Source: Lysobacteraceae bacterium
GTDB taxonomy: Bacteria > Pseudomonadota > Gammaproteobacteria > Xanthomonadales > Rhodanobacteraceae
NCBI GenBank assembly: GCA_004143945.1
Contig: SEHB01000001.1
Span: 124,001-188,000, forward strand
DNA: 64,000 bases
Reading direction: 5' to 3'
Shown: positions 34,701-44,406 of the stretch, in pieces
Position numbering within the stretch: position 1 is the stretch's first letter
Layout of the letters: every line of letters begins with the position of its first letter
Notes under the pieces: generated by a model
What the model was told of the DNA's origin: nothing
The model's input: only the letters and a program-made list of their open reading frames with translations
Database searches by the model: none
Position numbers and translations under genes: made by a program

Positions 34701-35678
34701 TCAGGCGGGGGCGCGGTGGCGGACACGATGCGCATGCAGCACCGCGAGCGCGGCCGACGCGAGCCGCGCCTCGAGGTCGTCCGCGCGGCTCGTCAGCATC
34801 ACCGGCACGCGCGCGCCGAGCACGATGCCGGCTGCGATCGCGCCGGAGAGGTAGATCAGCTGCTTGACCAGCATGTTGCCCGAGACGAGGTCCGGCACCA
34901 CGAGGATGTCGCTGTCGCCTGCGACTTCGGAACGGATGCCCTTCGACTCGGCGGCCTCGGCCGAGATCGCGTTGTCGAACGCGAGCGGTCCGTCGATCAG
35001 CGCGCCGCTGATCTGGCCGCGGTCGAGCATCTTGCACAGCGCGGCCGCATCGAGCGTCGACGCGATCGCGGGGTTGATCGTTTCGATCGCCGACAGCACC
35101 GCGACCTTCGGCCGTTCGATCGCGAGCGCGTGCGCGAGGTCGATCGCATTCTGCACGATGTCGCGCTTCTCCATCAGGTCGGGCTCGATGTTGATCGCGG
35201 CGTCCGTGATGAACAGCGGCTTGGCATAGGTCGGAACATCGAGCGCAAACACATGGCTCATGCGGCGTTCGGTGCGCAGTCCGTTCGCGCGATCGACGAT
35301 CGCGGCCATCAGTTCGTCGGTGTGCAGGGCGCCCTTCATGAGCGCCTCCACCTTGCCCCCGCGCGCGAGCGCGACCGCAGCTTCCGCCGCGGCGTGGCTG
35401 TGCGGCGCGTCGACGAGTTCGAAATCCCCGAGCGGGCAGGCGGCGGCCTCGGCCGTGCGCCGGATCTTGTCCAGCGGGCCCACGAGCACCGGCTTGATCA
35501 GTCCGAGCCGCGCGGCCTCGAGCGCGCCCTCCAGCGAACGTTCGTCGCAGGGATGCACGACCGCCGTGGTGATCGCGTCGAGCCGTCGCGCCGCTTCGAC
35601 GAGGCGCCGATAGTGCGCACCGGCGACGCGATGGGCGCAGTCGTCGGCCCCGGCGGCATTCGCGCTGTCGTGCTGCAT
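34701..35678 (-). CDS. Phosphate acetyl/butyryltransferase family protein
   Basis: This 325-aa enzyme matches the PTA_PTB domain, which exchanges CoA and phosphate on acyl groups. Landmarks are VLVGPLDKIRRTAEAA, EALMKGALHTDELM, SHVFALDVPTYAKPLFITDAAI and a C-terminal LVVPDLVSGNMLVKQLIYL. Whether the substrate is acetyl-CoA or butyryl-CoA is not decided by sequence. No acetate kinase gene is adjacent. GGAG lies upstream of the ATG at 35678, which is within the intergenic region shared with the divergent beta-lactamase-like gene. Longer in-frame starts up to 35963 run into that gene and were rejected. Confidence 0.88.
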   Translation of the reverse strand: MQHDSANAAGADDCAHRVAGAHYRRLVEAARRLDAITTAVVHPCDERSLEGALEAARLGLIKPVLVGPLDKIRRTAEAAACPLGDFELVDAPHSHAAAEAAVALARGGKVEALMKGALHTDELMAAIVDRANGLRTERRMSHVFALDVPTYAKPLFITDAAINIEPDLMEKRDIVQNAIDLAHALAIERPKVAVLSAIETINPAIASTLDAAALCKMLDRGQISGALIDGPLAFDNAISAEAAESKGIRSEVAGDSDILVVPDLVSGNMLVKQLIYLSGAIAAGIVLGARVPVMLTSRADDLEARLASAALAVLHAHRVRHRAPA

Positions 35679-35821
35679 AGGCTGCTCCGTCGCGTGGATG
35701 GGTTCGTGCAGTCTAGCGCCGGCGTCGCTGCCCGCGAATCGCCATGCGGGCGACACCGTCGCGACCGCGGCCAGGCCGACACTGGCGCTTTCGCCATCGC
35801 GCGTTCGCGCAGGAGACCTCG

Positions 35822-36673
35822 ATGCCCGCATTTCCCGTCGCCGTGCTGGCCGCCGCGCTGATCGCGGCTCCACCGTCGTGGACCGCTGCGCAGGCGCCCT
35901 ATCGCATCCACGGCAATGCCTGGCAGGTCGGATCGGCCGGCCTGTCCGCGATCCTCGTGACATCGGACGCGGGCCACGTGCTGATCGACGTCCCGCTCGC
36001 CGCGAACGTCGAGAGGGTGGAGGCGAACGTGCGTGCCCTGGGATTCCGCGTCGAGGACATCCGCATGATCCTCAACACGCATGCGCATTTCGACCACGCG
36101 GGCGGGATCGCCGCGCTCGCGCGCCGCAGCGGTGCACAAGTCCGCTCGAGCACCGCGTCGGCGCGTGCGCTGCGCAGCGGGGGCGACGATCCGGACGACC
36201 CGCAGCATGGCTCGGCCGATCGCTACGCGCCGGTCGCGGTGGCGTCGACCTTCGGCGATGGCGAGGTCGTGCGCGTGGGTACGCTCGCGCTCACCGCGCA
36301 CCTGACGCCGGGCCACACGCCGGGCAGCACGAGCTGGAGCTGGCGCAGCTGCGAGCGGTCGCGCTGCCTCGACCTCGTCTACGCCGACAGCCTGACCGCG
36401 ATCAGCGACGATGGCTACTTGTATTCGGATCCCGCGCATCCGCAACGCGTCGCGGATTTCCGGCGCGGCCTTGCGATGATCGCGAAACTTCCCTGCGACA
36501 TCCTCGTGACGCCGCACCCCGAAGCCAGCGGCCTGGACGAGCGCATCGAGCGACGCGACGCGGGCGAAGCGGATGCGCTGGTCGATCGGAGCGCCTGTCG
36601 ACGCTACGCGCGCGAAGCAGGCGAGCGCCTCGACCAGCGTCTCGCGCGCGAACACGCCGCGCCGCACCCGTAG
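35822..36673 (+). CDS. Subclass B3 metallo-beta-lactamase
   Basis: This exported zinc enzyme is predicted to hydrolyse beta-lactams, including carbapenems. The metal motif HxHxDH is His87, His89, Asp91 and His92 (NTHAHFDHAGG). Further ligands are the His in LTPGHTPGSTSW and the C-terminal His in VTPHPEASG. The B3 feature ADSL (in VYADSLTAI) is present and Cys is absent at the B1/B2 position. The signal peptide is about 1-24. The protein is 283 aa, like BJP/L1-type enzymes of environmental bacteria. Its TAG stop codon lies in the first bases of the adjacent 108-bp repeat. No mobile element is next to it, so it is probably intrinsic. Confidence 0.87.
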   Translation: MPAFPVAVLAAALIAAPPSWTAAQAPYRIHGNAWQVGSAGLSAILVTSDAGHVLIDVPLAANVERVEANVRALGFRVEDIRMILNTHAHFDHAGGIAALARRSGAQVRSSTASARALRSGGDDPDDPQHGSADRYAPVAVASTFGDGEVVRVGTLALTAHLTPGHTPGSTSWSWRSCERSRCLDLVYADSLTAISDDGYLYSDPAHPQRVADFRRGLAMIAKLPCDILVTPHPEASGLDERIERRDAGEADALVDRSACRRYAREAGERLDQRLAREHAAPHP

Positions 36674-37294
36674 GCTGGACGACCGAAGGTCGGCCCGCGC
36701 TCCTCGCCGTTCGCGTTCCAAAGGCGGCCGGCCGCGCTGCGCGCGTCCAGCCTACCAAGCGGCGCTCATCGGCCTCGTAGGCTGGACGACCGAAGGTCGG
36801 CCGGCGCTCCTCGCCGTTCGCGTTCCAAAGGCGGCCGGCCGCGCTGCGCGCGTCCAGCCTACCAAGCGGCGGTCATCGGCCCTCGTAGGCTGGACGACCG
36901 AAGGTCGGCCTGCGCTCCTCGCCGTTCGCGTTCGAAAGGCAGCCGGCCGCGCTGCGCGCGTCCAGCCTACCGAGCGGCGATCATCGGCCCTGGTAGGCTG
37001 GACGACCGAAGGGCGGCCGGCGCTCCTCGGCGTTCGCGTTCCAAAGGCGGCCGGCCGCGCTGCGCGCGTCCAGCCTACCAAGCGGCGGTCATCGGCCCGC
37101 GTAGGCTGGACGACCGAAGGTCGGCCGGCGCTCCTCGCCGTTCGCGTTCGAAAGGCAGCCGGCCGCGCTGCGCGCGTCCAGCCTACCGAGCGGCGATCAT
37201 CGGCCCTGGTAGGCTGGACGACCGAAGGGCGGCTGGCGCTCCTCGCCGTTCGCGTTCGAAAGGCAGCCGGCCGCGCTGCGCGCGTCCAGCCTAC
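36670..37294 (+). repeat. Six tandem copies of a 108-bp palindromic-ended repeat
   Basis: The units start at 36670, 36777, 36885, 36993, 37101 and 37209. The first is 107 bp, the next four are 108 bp and the last lacks the spacer. Each unit runs from GTAGGCTGGACG to its inverted repeat CGTCCAGCCTAC (about 87 bp), then a spacer of the form CAAGCGGCGGTCATCGGCCC. Internal differences alternate (CGTTCCAAAGGCGG versus CGTTCGAAAGGCAG), as if pairs of units were duplicated together. Single or partial copies occur at 14701-14735 and 25341-25422. The array lies between the convergent beta-lactamase and KefB genes. Confidence 0.93.
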
Positions 37295-37307
37295 GAAACG
37301 GCGGTTA
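36674..37307. other. Intergenic region occupied by the repeat array
   Basis: This 634-bp region contains only the six repeats and a few bases before the kefB-like stop codon. Because the unit is 36 codons long, several frames stay open across it and give repeated peptides such as VGWTTEGRPALLA. These are treated as artefacts of the repeat, not genes. Confidence 0.8.
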
Positions 37308-39161
37308 TCACGGCGACTCGTCCGGACGCGGTGCGCCGGGTTCGCGCTCCTCCATCGCTTCCGCCGCAGCCTCGTTGAGCGGGCGGGCTTCGCGCTTGGG
37401 CGGCGTGAACGGAGTCGGCCGGGGCGCATTGCCGCGCAACAGGCCGCGGCCCGCGCGCAGGTCCCCGCCCGCCGCGAGTTCGAGCTCGAAGCGCTCGGCG
37501 TCCAGACGCCGCACTTCGGTCGAGATGCGCGCGGCCTCGGCTTCGTCGACGCCCATCTCGCGCGACACGGCCTCGCCGAACTGCACCGCCGATTCGAACG
37601 TCTCGCGGATCTGGAAGTCGACGCCGGCCGCGACGAGCGCGAGCGAATGCTCGCGGTCGAACGAGCGCACCAGCAGCTTCGCGTGCGGGAACGTCGTGCG
37701 CGCGAGTTCGACGATGCGGTTCGCCGCATGCCGGTCGTCGATGCAGACCGCGATCGCGCGCGCGCTGCCCGCGCCCGACGCGTGCAAGACATCGAGGCGC
37801 GTGCCGTCGCCGTAGTAGACCTTGAAGCCGAACTCCGCCGCGCTCTGGATCATCTCGATGTCGGTGTCGATGATGGTCACGTCGACGTCGCGCGCGAGCA
37901 GCGCCTGGCTCATGACCTGTCCGAAGCGGCCGAAGCCGATGATCAGTACGCTGCCGCTCTGCCCGGCGACTTCCTCGACGCCGTCGAGCGATGGTTTCGC
38001 CTTCGGCAGCAGGCGCCGCACCGCGATCTCGACCAGCGGCGTGAGCACCATCGAGAGCACCACGACCGCGGTGAGGTTCGCGCTGACTTCGGCGCCGATG
38101 ACGCCGGCGCTCGCGGCCGCGGCGAACAGCACGAACGCGAACTCTCCGCCTTGGGCCATCAGCACCGCGCGATCGAGCGCGTCGCGATGGCTCGTGCGCA
38201 GGAGCCTCGCGACGACGTAGATGCCGCCGGCCTTCAGCAGCATGAAGAGCGCGACGCAGGTGCCGATCAGCACCGCGTTGCGCGCGACCACGTCGAGGTC
38301 GAGCGCCATGCCGACGCCGAGGAAGAACAGGCCGAGCAGGATCCCGCGGAACGGCTCGATGTCGGCCTCGATCTGGTGGCGAAACACCGATTCGGAGAGC
38401 AGCACGCCCGCGAGGAACGCGCCCATCGCCATCGAAAGCCCGCCGAGCTGCATCAGCAGCGCCGCGCCGAGCACGACGAGCAGCGCGGCCGCGGTCATCA
38501 CTTCGCGCGCGCGCGCCGCGGCGAGCAGCCGGAACAGCGGGTTCAGCAGGAATACGCCCGCTACGACGAGCACTGCGAGCGAGGCGACGCCGATCCCGAT
38601 CGCGCCCCAGCGCGAGGCCGCGCCGGCTTCGGGCGGCAACGGCGACATGAACGCGACGAGCGCGAGCAGCGGCACGATCAGCAGGTCCTCGAACAGCAGG
38701 ATCGACACGATCTTCTGCCCGCGCGGCGAGGCCACGTCGCCGCGCTCGCCGAGCAGCTGCATCACGATCGCGGTCGAGGTCATCACGAATCCGGCCCCCG
38801 CGACGAACGCGACCGGCCAGTTCCAGCCGAGCAGGCGCCCGGCGCAGGTCAGCAGCACGGCGCATGTCGCGATCTGCAGCGTGCCGAGACCGAAGATCTG
38901 CCGGCGCAGGTTCCACAGGTGCGAGGGGCGCATCTCGAGCCCGATCACGAACAGGAACATCACGACGCCGAGCTCGGCCACGTGCAGGATCGACTGCGGG
39001 TTGGCGAACCAGCCGAAGCCGAACGGACCGATCAGCAGGCCGGCCGCGAGGTAGCCGAGTACCGAACCGAGGCCCGCGCGCCGGAACAACGGCACCATGA
39101 CCACGGCTGCGCCGAGCAGGGCGACGACTTCGAGCAGGTCGTTCGATGCTTCGGCGGCCAT
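37308..39161 (-). CDS. CPA2-family K+/H+ antiporter with TrkA-N domain (KefB/YbaL-like)
   Basis: The 617-aa protein has an N-terminal Na+/H+-exchanger domain of about twelve helices and a C-terminal Rossmann TrkA-N domain starting around residue 405 (VLIIGFGRFGQVMSQALL). The signature LGYLAAGLLIGPFGFG and ELGVVMFLFVIGLEM segments are typical of Kef/YbaL-type monovalent cation antiporters. A C-terminal Pro/Glu-rich tail follows. It probably exports potassium in exchange for protons in response to a nucleotide or glutathione adduct. The flavodoxin-like gene at 18894 could be an ancillary protein but is not linked. The start is at the ATG at 39161. Confidence 0.9.
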   Translation of the reverse strand: MAAEASNDLLEVVALLGAAVVMVPLFRRAGLGSVLGYLAAGLLIGPFGFGWFANPQSILHVAELGVVMFLFVIGLEMRPSHLWNLRRQIFGLGTLQIATCAVLLTCAGRLLGWNWPVAFVAGAGFVMTSTAIVMQLLGERGDVASPRGQKIVSILLFEDLLIVPLLALVAFMSPLPPEAGAASRWGAIGIGVASLAVLVVAGVFLLNPLFRLLAAARAREVMTAAALLVVLGAALLMQLGGLSMAMGAFLAGVLLSESVFRHQIEADIEPFRGILLGLFFLGVGMALDLDVVARNAVLIGTCVALFMLLKAGGIYVVARLLRTSHRDALDRAVLMAQGGEFAFVLFAAAASAGVIGAEVSANLTAVVVLSMVLTPLVEIAVRRLLPKAKPSLDGVEEVAGQSGSVLIIGFGRFGQVMSQALLARDVDVTIIDTDIEMIQSAAEFGFKVYYGDGTRLDVLHASGAGSARAIAVCIDDRHAANRIVELARTTFPHAKLLVRSFDREHSLALVAAGVDFQIRETFESAVQFGEAVSREMGVDEAEAARISTEVRRLDAERFELELAAGGDLRAGRGLLRGNAPRPTPFTPPKREARPLNEAAAEAMEEREPGAPRPDESP

Positions 39162-39339
39162 GCGGCGTGTCCAGTGGAGGGCAACGCGAGCATAGCGGCT
39201 GGGCGAGGCGCTGCCGAGCGTATCTGAACCCTCGCTGCGGCCGCCGTCCGCAACGCGCGTCGCGTTCAGTCCGTCGGGCGCCTCATCGACGGATCGTGTC
39301 GCCATTCGGCGGCCGCGGGCAATCGTCGAGGACCACCAG

Positions 39340-41730
39340 ATGGGCACCAGCAAGAAGGGCACCGACCGCACCAGGAAGGCGACCGCCGGCCGCGTGGCCG
39401 CCCGCAACACCGACAGCGGGCCGGCGAAGCCGCCGAAGGCTCCGGGCGCGGACGGCGCTGCGCTGCGCGCCGCCGAGGCGGACGCGGCCGCACGAAGCCT
39501 TCCGTTCAATGCGAACAAGGCCGACGAGCACGGCGAGGATTCGAACGTGTCTGCGTCGGAAGGCCAGCACGTCGACCTGCCGCAGGTAGCGACCGGCAGC
39601 ACGCTCGCCGAGCGCAACGACGCGGGCAAGGCCGGCGCGCCGCCGGCGCCGGGCGACAACCCCACCGTCGGGCCGCTCTCGCGCGTGCGCGTGAGTTCCG
39701 ACGGCCAGCGCATGACGACGAACCAGGGCGTGCCGGTCTCGGACAACCAGAATTCGCTGAAGGCCGGCCTGCGCGGACCCGCGCTGCTCAAGGATTTCAT
39801 CCTGCGCGAGAAGATCACGCACTTCGACCACGAGCGGATTCCCGAGCGCATCGTGCACGCGCGCGGCAGCGCCGCGCATGGCTACTTCGAGGCCTACGAG
39901 TCGCTCGCCGACCTCACGCGCGCGGCGCCGTTCCAGCGCAAGGGCAAGCGCACGCCGGTGTTCGTGCGCTTCTCGACCGTGCAGGGGGAACGCGGCTCCA
40001 AGGACACCGCGCGCGACGTGCGCGGTTTCGCGGTCAAGTTCTACACCGACGAAGGCAACTGGGACCTGGTCGGCAACAACATGCCGGTGTTCTTCATCCA
40101 GGATGCGATGAAGTTCCCCGACCTCGTGCACGCGGTGAAGCCCGAGCCGCACCACGCGATGCCGCAGGCGGCCTCCGCGCACGACACGTTCTGGGACTTC
40201 GTGTCGCTGATGCCCGAGTCGACGCACATGCTGCTCTGGCAGATGTCCGACCGCGCGATCCCGCGCAGCTACCGCATGATGCAGGGCTTCGGCGTGCACA
40301 CGTTCCGCTTCGCCAATGCGGAAGGCGAATCGATGCTCGTGAAGTTCCACTGGACCCCGCTGCTCGGCACGCATTCGCTGGTCTGGGACGAGGCCGTGAA
40401 GATCTCGGGCGCTGATCCCGACTACCACCGCCGTGACCTCTGGGAAGCGATCGACGCGGGCGAATACCCGCAGTGGGAACTCGGCGTGCAGGTGTTCAGC
40501 GAGGAGCAGGCCGAGGCCTTCAGCTTCGACGTGCTCGACGCGACCAAGCTCGTGCCCGAAGAACTCGTGCCGGTGCGACCGATCGGGCGCATGGTGCTCG
40601 ACCGCAACCCGGACAATTTCTTCGCCGAAACCGAGCAGGTCGCGTTCTGCGCCGCGCACGTGATCCCGGGTATCGACTTCACCAACGACCCGTTGCTCGC
40701 GGGGCGCATCCATTCCTACGTCGACACGCAGATCTCGCGCCTCGGCGGTCCGAACTTCCACGAGATCCCGATCAATGCGCCGCTCGCGCCCGTGCACAAC
40801 AACCAGCGCGACGGCATGCACCGGCAGGCGATCGCGCGCGGGCGCGTTTCCTACGAGCCGAACTCGCTCGCGGGCGGCTGCCCGTTCCAGGCCGGGCAGG
40901 CGGGATTCGTGTCGTTCCCCGAGCCGGTCGTGCAGGATGAACTGCGCGGCAAGCCGATGAAGTTCGCGGAGCACTACAACCAGGCGACGCTGTTCTTCGA
41001 CAGCCAGACCGCGGTCGAGCAGGCACACATCATCGCGGCGTTCCGCTTCGAGCTCAGCAAGGTCACGGTGCCCGCGATCCGCGAGCGCGTGGTCTCGATG
41101 CTCGCCAACGTGTCGGATGAACTCGCGGCCGGTGTCGCCGAAGGACTCGGCATGGACGTGCCGGCGCCGATGCCGCGCGTGCTCGAGCAGCCTCCGGAAC
41201 CGGAAGTCGGTGCATCGCCCGCGCTCTCGCTGATGGCGCATCCGGGCGACGGCAGCGTGCGTTCGCGCAAGGTCGCGATCGTCGTCGCCGACGGCTGCGA
41301 CGGCGAGCAGGTCACGGCGCTGCAGCAGGCGCTGTTCGACGCAGGCGCGATCGGGCGCCTGGTCGGCCCGCGCATCGGGCCGTTCACGACGAAGGGTGGC
41401 GACGTGCTCGACGCGGATGCCTCGCTCGAGAACGAGCCAGGCGTGCTGTTCGACGCGCTCTTCGTGCCGGGCGGGCGCGAAAGTACGGCGATGCTCGGGA
41501 CCGACGGTCGGCTGCTCGAACACGTCAAGGACCAGTATCGCCATTGCAAGACGCTGATGTTCATCGGCGAGGCGCGCACGATCGCGGAGGCCTGCGGCAT
41601 CGATCCGGGTGCGGAGGATCCCGGTCTGCTGCTGGTCGCGCGCTGGTCGCCGCGTGCGCCCTCGACCTTCATCAAGTCGCTGGCGCGCCATCGCCACTTC
41701 GAGCGCGAAACGGATCCGCCGGCCGTCTGA
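39340..41730 (+). CDS. katE: Monofunctional clade 2 (large-subunit) catalase
   Basis: KatE breaks down hydrogen peroxide. The 796-aa length and the fused C-terminal DJ-1/PfpI-like domain (from about 640, [14 protein letters not shown]) identify a clade 2, HPII-type catalase. The catalytic His is in [17 protein letters not shown], the Asn in [13 protein letters not shown] and the haem-ligand Tyr in [10 protein letters not shown]. The N-terminal 80 residues are Ala/Gly-rich and disordered. Hemerythrin and thioredoxin-reductase-like genes follow in the same direction, 35 bp and then 4 bp apart, suggesting a stress operon. Confidence 0.95.
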   Translation: MGTSKKGTDRTRKATAGRVAARNTDSGPAKPPKAPGADGAALRAAEADAAARSLPFNANKADEHGEDSNVSASEGQHVDLPQVATGSTLAERNDAGKAGAPPAPGDNPTVGPLSRVRVSSDGQRMTTNQGVPVSDNQNSLKAGLRGPALLKDFILREKITHFDHERIPERIVHARGSAAHGYFEAYESLADLTRAAPFQRKGKRTPVFVRFSTVQGERGSKDTARDVRGFAVKFYTDEGNWDLVGNNMPVFFIQDAMKFPDLVHAVKPEPHHAMPQAASAHDTFWDFVSLMPESTHMLLWQMSDRAIPRSYRMMQGFGVHTFRFANAEGESMLVKFHWTPLLGTHSLVWDEAVKISGADPDYHRRDLWEAIDAGEYPQWELGVQVFSEEQAEAFSFDVLDATKLVPEELVPVRPIGRMVLDRNPDNFFAETEQVAFCAAHVIPGIDFTNDPLLAGRIHSYVDTQISRLGGPNFHEIPINAPLAPVHNNQRDGMHRQAIARGRVSYEPNSLAGGCPFQAGQAGFVSFPEPVVQDELRGKPMKFAEHYNQATLFFDSQTAVEQAHIIAAFRFELSKVTVPAIRERVVSMLANVSDELAAGVAEGLGMDVPAPMPRVLEQPPEPEVGASPALSLMAHPGDGSVRSRKVAIVVADGCDGEQVTALQQALFDAGAIGRLVGPRIGPFTTKGGDVLDADASLENEPGVLFDALFVPGGRESTAMLGTDGRLLEHVKDQYRHCKTLMFIGEARTIAEACGIDPGAEDPGLLLVARWSPRAPSTFIKSLARHRHFERETDPPAV

Positions 41731-41765
41731 CCCCGTTCCGCACGTCGATCGAGAAGGAGATCCAG

Positions 41766-42290
41766 ATGCGCAGCATCCTCGCCACGTTGAAGGCCGAACA
41801 CGCAACCCTGCGTGGCCTGTTCGAACAGATGGACGCGACCTCCGATCGCGCCGAGAAGCGCCGCGCCGAACTGCTCGAGAAGATCGAATCGGTGCTGATT
41901 CCGCACGCGAAGTGGGAGGAGTTCGTGCTCTATCCCGCTTTCGCCGAACGCGCGAACCAGGAACAGCTGCTGCAGCATGCGGAGGCGATCCAGGAACACC
42001 GCGCGGTCGAACTCGCGGTGCTGCCCGACCTGCACGCATCGGCGAAGGGCTCGCGCCAGTTCGCGGGTTCCGCGAAGGTCCTGGGCGAGTTCGTGACGCA
42101 CCACGCCCGCGAAGAGGAACGCGAGATGTTCGCGGCCGCGCGCAAGCTGTTCAGTGCGGCGGAACTGGCCGAACTCGACGAGCAGTACGAGGAGTGGAAG
42201 ACCTCGCTCGCAGGCAACTGGGCGAAGGCGCATGCGAGCATCAAGACGCTGCTGAAGTCGATCGCGCGCATGCCGAAGGCGCCGGGCTGA
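41766..42290 (+). CDS. Hemerythrin HHE-domain protein
   Basis: The 174-aa product has a hemerythrin-like four-helix bundle. Candidate iron ligands are His in LKAEHATLRG, His and Glu in HAKWEEFVLYP, His in QEHRAVELAVL, and His-His with Glu in THHAREEERE. Such proteins bind O2 or NO, or act in peroxide defence. GAAGGAGA at 41752-41759 is a strong ribosome site for the ATG at 41766. The gene lies between katE and a thioredoxin-reductase-like gene and is probably co-transcribed. Confidence 0.88.
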   Translation: MRSILATLKAEHATLRGLFEQMDATSDRAEKRRAELLEKIESVLIPHAKWEEFVLYPAFAERANQEQLLQHAEAIQEHRAVELAVLPDLHASAKGSRQFAGSAKVLGEFVTHHAREEEREMFAAARKLFSAAELAELDEQYEEWKTSLAGNWAKAHASIKTLLKSIARMPKAPG

Positions 42291-42294
42291 CGCG

Positions 42295-43212
42295 GTGAAC
42301 GAGCCGCAGGATCGGGGCGCCGCATACGACTGCGCGATCATCGGCGCAGGTCCGGCGGGATTGACGGCGGCGATCTATCTCGCGCGGTTTCGCCGCAGTG
42401 TGGTGCTGTTCGACGCGGGCCACAGCCGCGCGCGCTGGATTCCCGAGAGCCACAACTGCCCGGGTTTCCCGGGCGGCATCTCGGGTGATGCATTGCTGCA
42501 GCGGCTGCATCGGCAACTGGCGGCGTACGAGGTCGCGATGCGGCGCGTGCGCGTGCAGGCGCTCGAACCGGCCGGCGATTCGTTCGTGCTGACGGACGAA
42601 TGCGGGGAGCGGGTGCAGGCGCGCAAGGTGCTGCTCGCGACCGGCATCGTCGACGTGCTGCCCGAGGTCGACTGGGTCGAGGCCGCGATCGATTCGGGCG
42701 CATTGCGCCTGTGTCCGGTCTGCGACGGATTCGAAGCGAGCGACGAGCGCATCGCGGTATACGGGCCCGCGGATTCGGCGCTGGACCATGCCGCGTTCCT
42801 GCGCACGTACTCCGCCGACGTCGCGCTCGTCTGTTCGAACGGCGGGGCGGCCGATGCATCCCTGCGCGAGCGCGCGGCCGCGCTCGGCGTGCGCGTGGTC
42901 GAGTGCGGAGCCGGCATCGGCTTTGCGGACGGGCGCTGCACGTTCGAGCGCACCGACGGCGAGAGCGAGTGCTTCGATACGGTCTATCCGTTCCTCGGCG
43001 CGCGTGCGCAGTCCGCACTCGCGACCGCCGCCGGCGCCGAGTGCGACGACGAGGGTGCGCTGCGCGTCGACCGCCACCAGATGACGACGGTGCCGGGCCT
43101 GTATGCCGCGGGGGACGTCGTGAGTTCGCTGAACCAGATCTCGGTCGCGGTCGGCCACAGCGGCGTCGCGGCGACCGCGATGCATAACGCGCTGGGCCTC
43201 AACCCGAGGTGA
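42295..43212 (+). CDS. Thioredoxin-reductase-like FAD/NAD(P) oxidoreductase
   Basis: This 305-aa flavoprotein has the FAD motif IIGAGPAGLTAAIYLAR (about 15-31), a redox-active-looking Cys140-x2-Cys143 (CPVCDGFE) and the second FAD motif GLYAAGDVVSSLNQIS. The NAD(P)-binding GxGxxA motif, expected around VYGPADSALDHA, is degenerate. It is therefore a TrxR-like protein whose electron donor is uncertain. It starts with GTG 4 bp after the hemerythrin gene. A role in recycling a partner of the catalase/hemerythrin cluster is inferred from position only. Confidence 0.85.
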   Translation: MNEPQDRGAAYDCAIIGAGPAGLTAAIYLARFRRSVVLFDAGHSRARWIPESHNCPGFPGGISGDALLQRLHRQLAAYEVAMRRVRVQALEPAGDSFVLTDECGERVQARKVLLATGIVDVLPEVDWVEAAIDSGALRLCPVCDGFEASDERIAVYGPADSALDHAAFLRTYSADVALVCSNGGAADASLRERAAALGVRVVECGAGIGFADGRCTFERTDGESECFDTVYPFLGARAQSALATAAGAECDDEGALRVDRHQMTTVPGLYAAGDVVSSLNQISVAVGHSGVAATAMHNALGLNPR

Positions 43213-43385
43213 GCGGTGTGGCGGGTGCGACCGGGCGGTGACGCGGGCGTACACGTGGAACGCCGGCCGCGCGAGAATGTCCGTATCGGATCGAGCGGGT
43301 TCGGCGTAGCCATGCCATGCGCATCGGTCCACGTTCGCGCCCGTTCCGCGCATCCGTCCGGGCGATACAACGGCAGGACCCACCC

Positions 43386-44366
43386 ATGGGCTGGATCACG
43401 AGCGCGCCGGACGCGCAGACGCCTGGACTGTACTTCAAGGTGCTGCCACCCGCGCCGGCGCTGCGCCGATGGGTGCGCTACTACTGGATCCTCAAGGACG
43501 ACGGTCGGTCGCCGCAGATCGACGAGTACCTCGCGCCGGATGGATTCGAGGAGCTCATCTTCTCGTACGCGCGCGGATTCCGGCGTCACGAAGTCTGCGG
43601 TCCCGACACGAAAGAGCAGGTGCTCGACCGCAGCTACGCTGTCGGCGCGAAGTCGTCGGGCGTGACGTGCGCGCGGCTTGGTCGCCTCGCGATGATCGGC
43701 GTGAAGCTCTGGCCACAGGCGCTGCATGCATTGCTGCGCATGCCGCTGCATGTCCTCGCGGGCAAGCCGCTGGGAATCACCGACCTCGATGCGCCCATCC
43801 TCCCGGAACTCGAGCATCGCTTGTTCGACGCGGGCGGTGAGGCCGCCATCGCGCGCATCCTGGACGAGGCGCTTCTGCGCACGCTTCCGGTCGACCCGGA
43901 TGCGATGCTCGACTACGCGATCGGCGAGTTGTTCGCCTCGCGTGGCACGCTCGGAATCGATGACATCACGAGCCGCTACGGCGTTCACTACCGCACGCTC
44001 GAGAAGGCCTTCCGTGAACGCATAGGCATCCGGCCCAAGGCGCTCGCGAAGGCGCTGAGGTTCAAACACGCATTCGGCACGCTCTCCGGCCGCGCGGAAG
44101 CAGGCCGGCTCGGCGCACTCGAATGCGGCTACTACGACCAGTCGCACTTCTGCAAGGAGTTCAGGTTCTTCACCGGACGGTCGCCGACGCGCTTCTTCCG
44201 CGAACGCCTGTCGGTGGACGTCTCGACGTTCTGCCTCGACCTCGACCTCTGCGCGTCGAACGCGTCGCTGCCGCCGGCGCGGATCGACGTTCGATCCGGC
44301 GTACGGCACGCACGCCCCGGCGCCGCGACCCAATTCTTACAAGACCCTCGCGCGTTGCGCCCCTAG
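43386..44366 (+). CDS. AraC-family transcriptional regulator
   Basis: This 326-aa regulator has an N-terminal sensor part of the DUF6597 type (PALRRWVRYYWILKDD, PDGFEELIFSYA) and a C-terminal AraC DNA-binding domain (about 190-275) with two helix-turn-helices; the second reads LGALECGYYDQSHFCKEFRFFTGRSPTRF. The final 50 residues are low-complexity. Its target is unknown. The divergent space on its right and the adjacent PQQ dehydrogenase pair suggest it could control that operon. The ATG at 43386 aligns with the family start. Confidence 0.87.
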   Translation: MGWITSAPDAQTPGLYFKVLPPAPALRRWVRYYWILKDDGRSPQIDEYLAPDGFEELIFSYARGFRRHEVCGPDTKEQVLDRSYAVGAKSSGVTCARLGRLAMIGVKLWPQALHALLRMPLHVLAGKPLGITDLDAPILPELEHRLFDAGGEAAIARILDEALLRTLPVDPDAMLDYAIGELFASRGTLGIDDITSRYGVHYRTLEKAFRERIGIRPKALAKALRFKHAFGTLSGRAEAGRLGALECGYYDQSHFCKEFRFFTGRSPTRFFRERLSVDVSTFCLDLDLCASNASLPPARIDVRSGVRHARPGAATQFLQDPRALRP

Positions 44367-44406
44367 CGTCCGCTCCCGTCCTCGAGGACGACGAACGGGA
44401 GATGGC

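Noticed and set aside
36670-37294. CRISPR array
   Set aside because: Repeats are 108 bp with nearly identical spacers and inverted ends, and there are no cas genes nearby.
36573-39227. An 884-aa frame and other long frames across the 108-bp repeats
   Set aside because: The 108-bp unit is a multiple of three, so several frames stay open and give repeated peptides. The distal part is antisense to the KefB-type gene.
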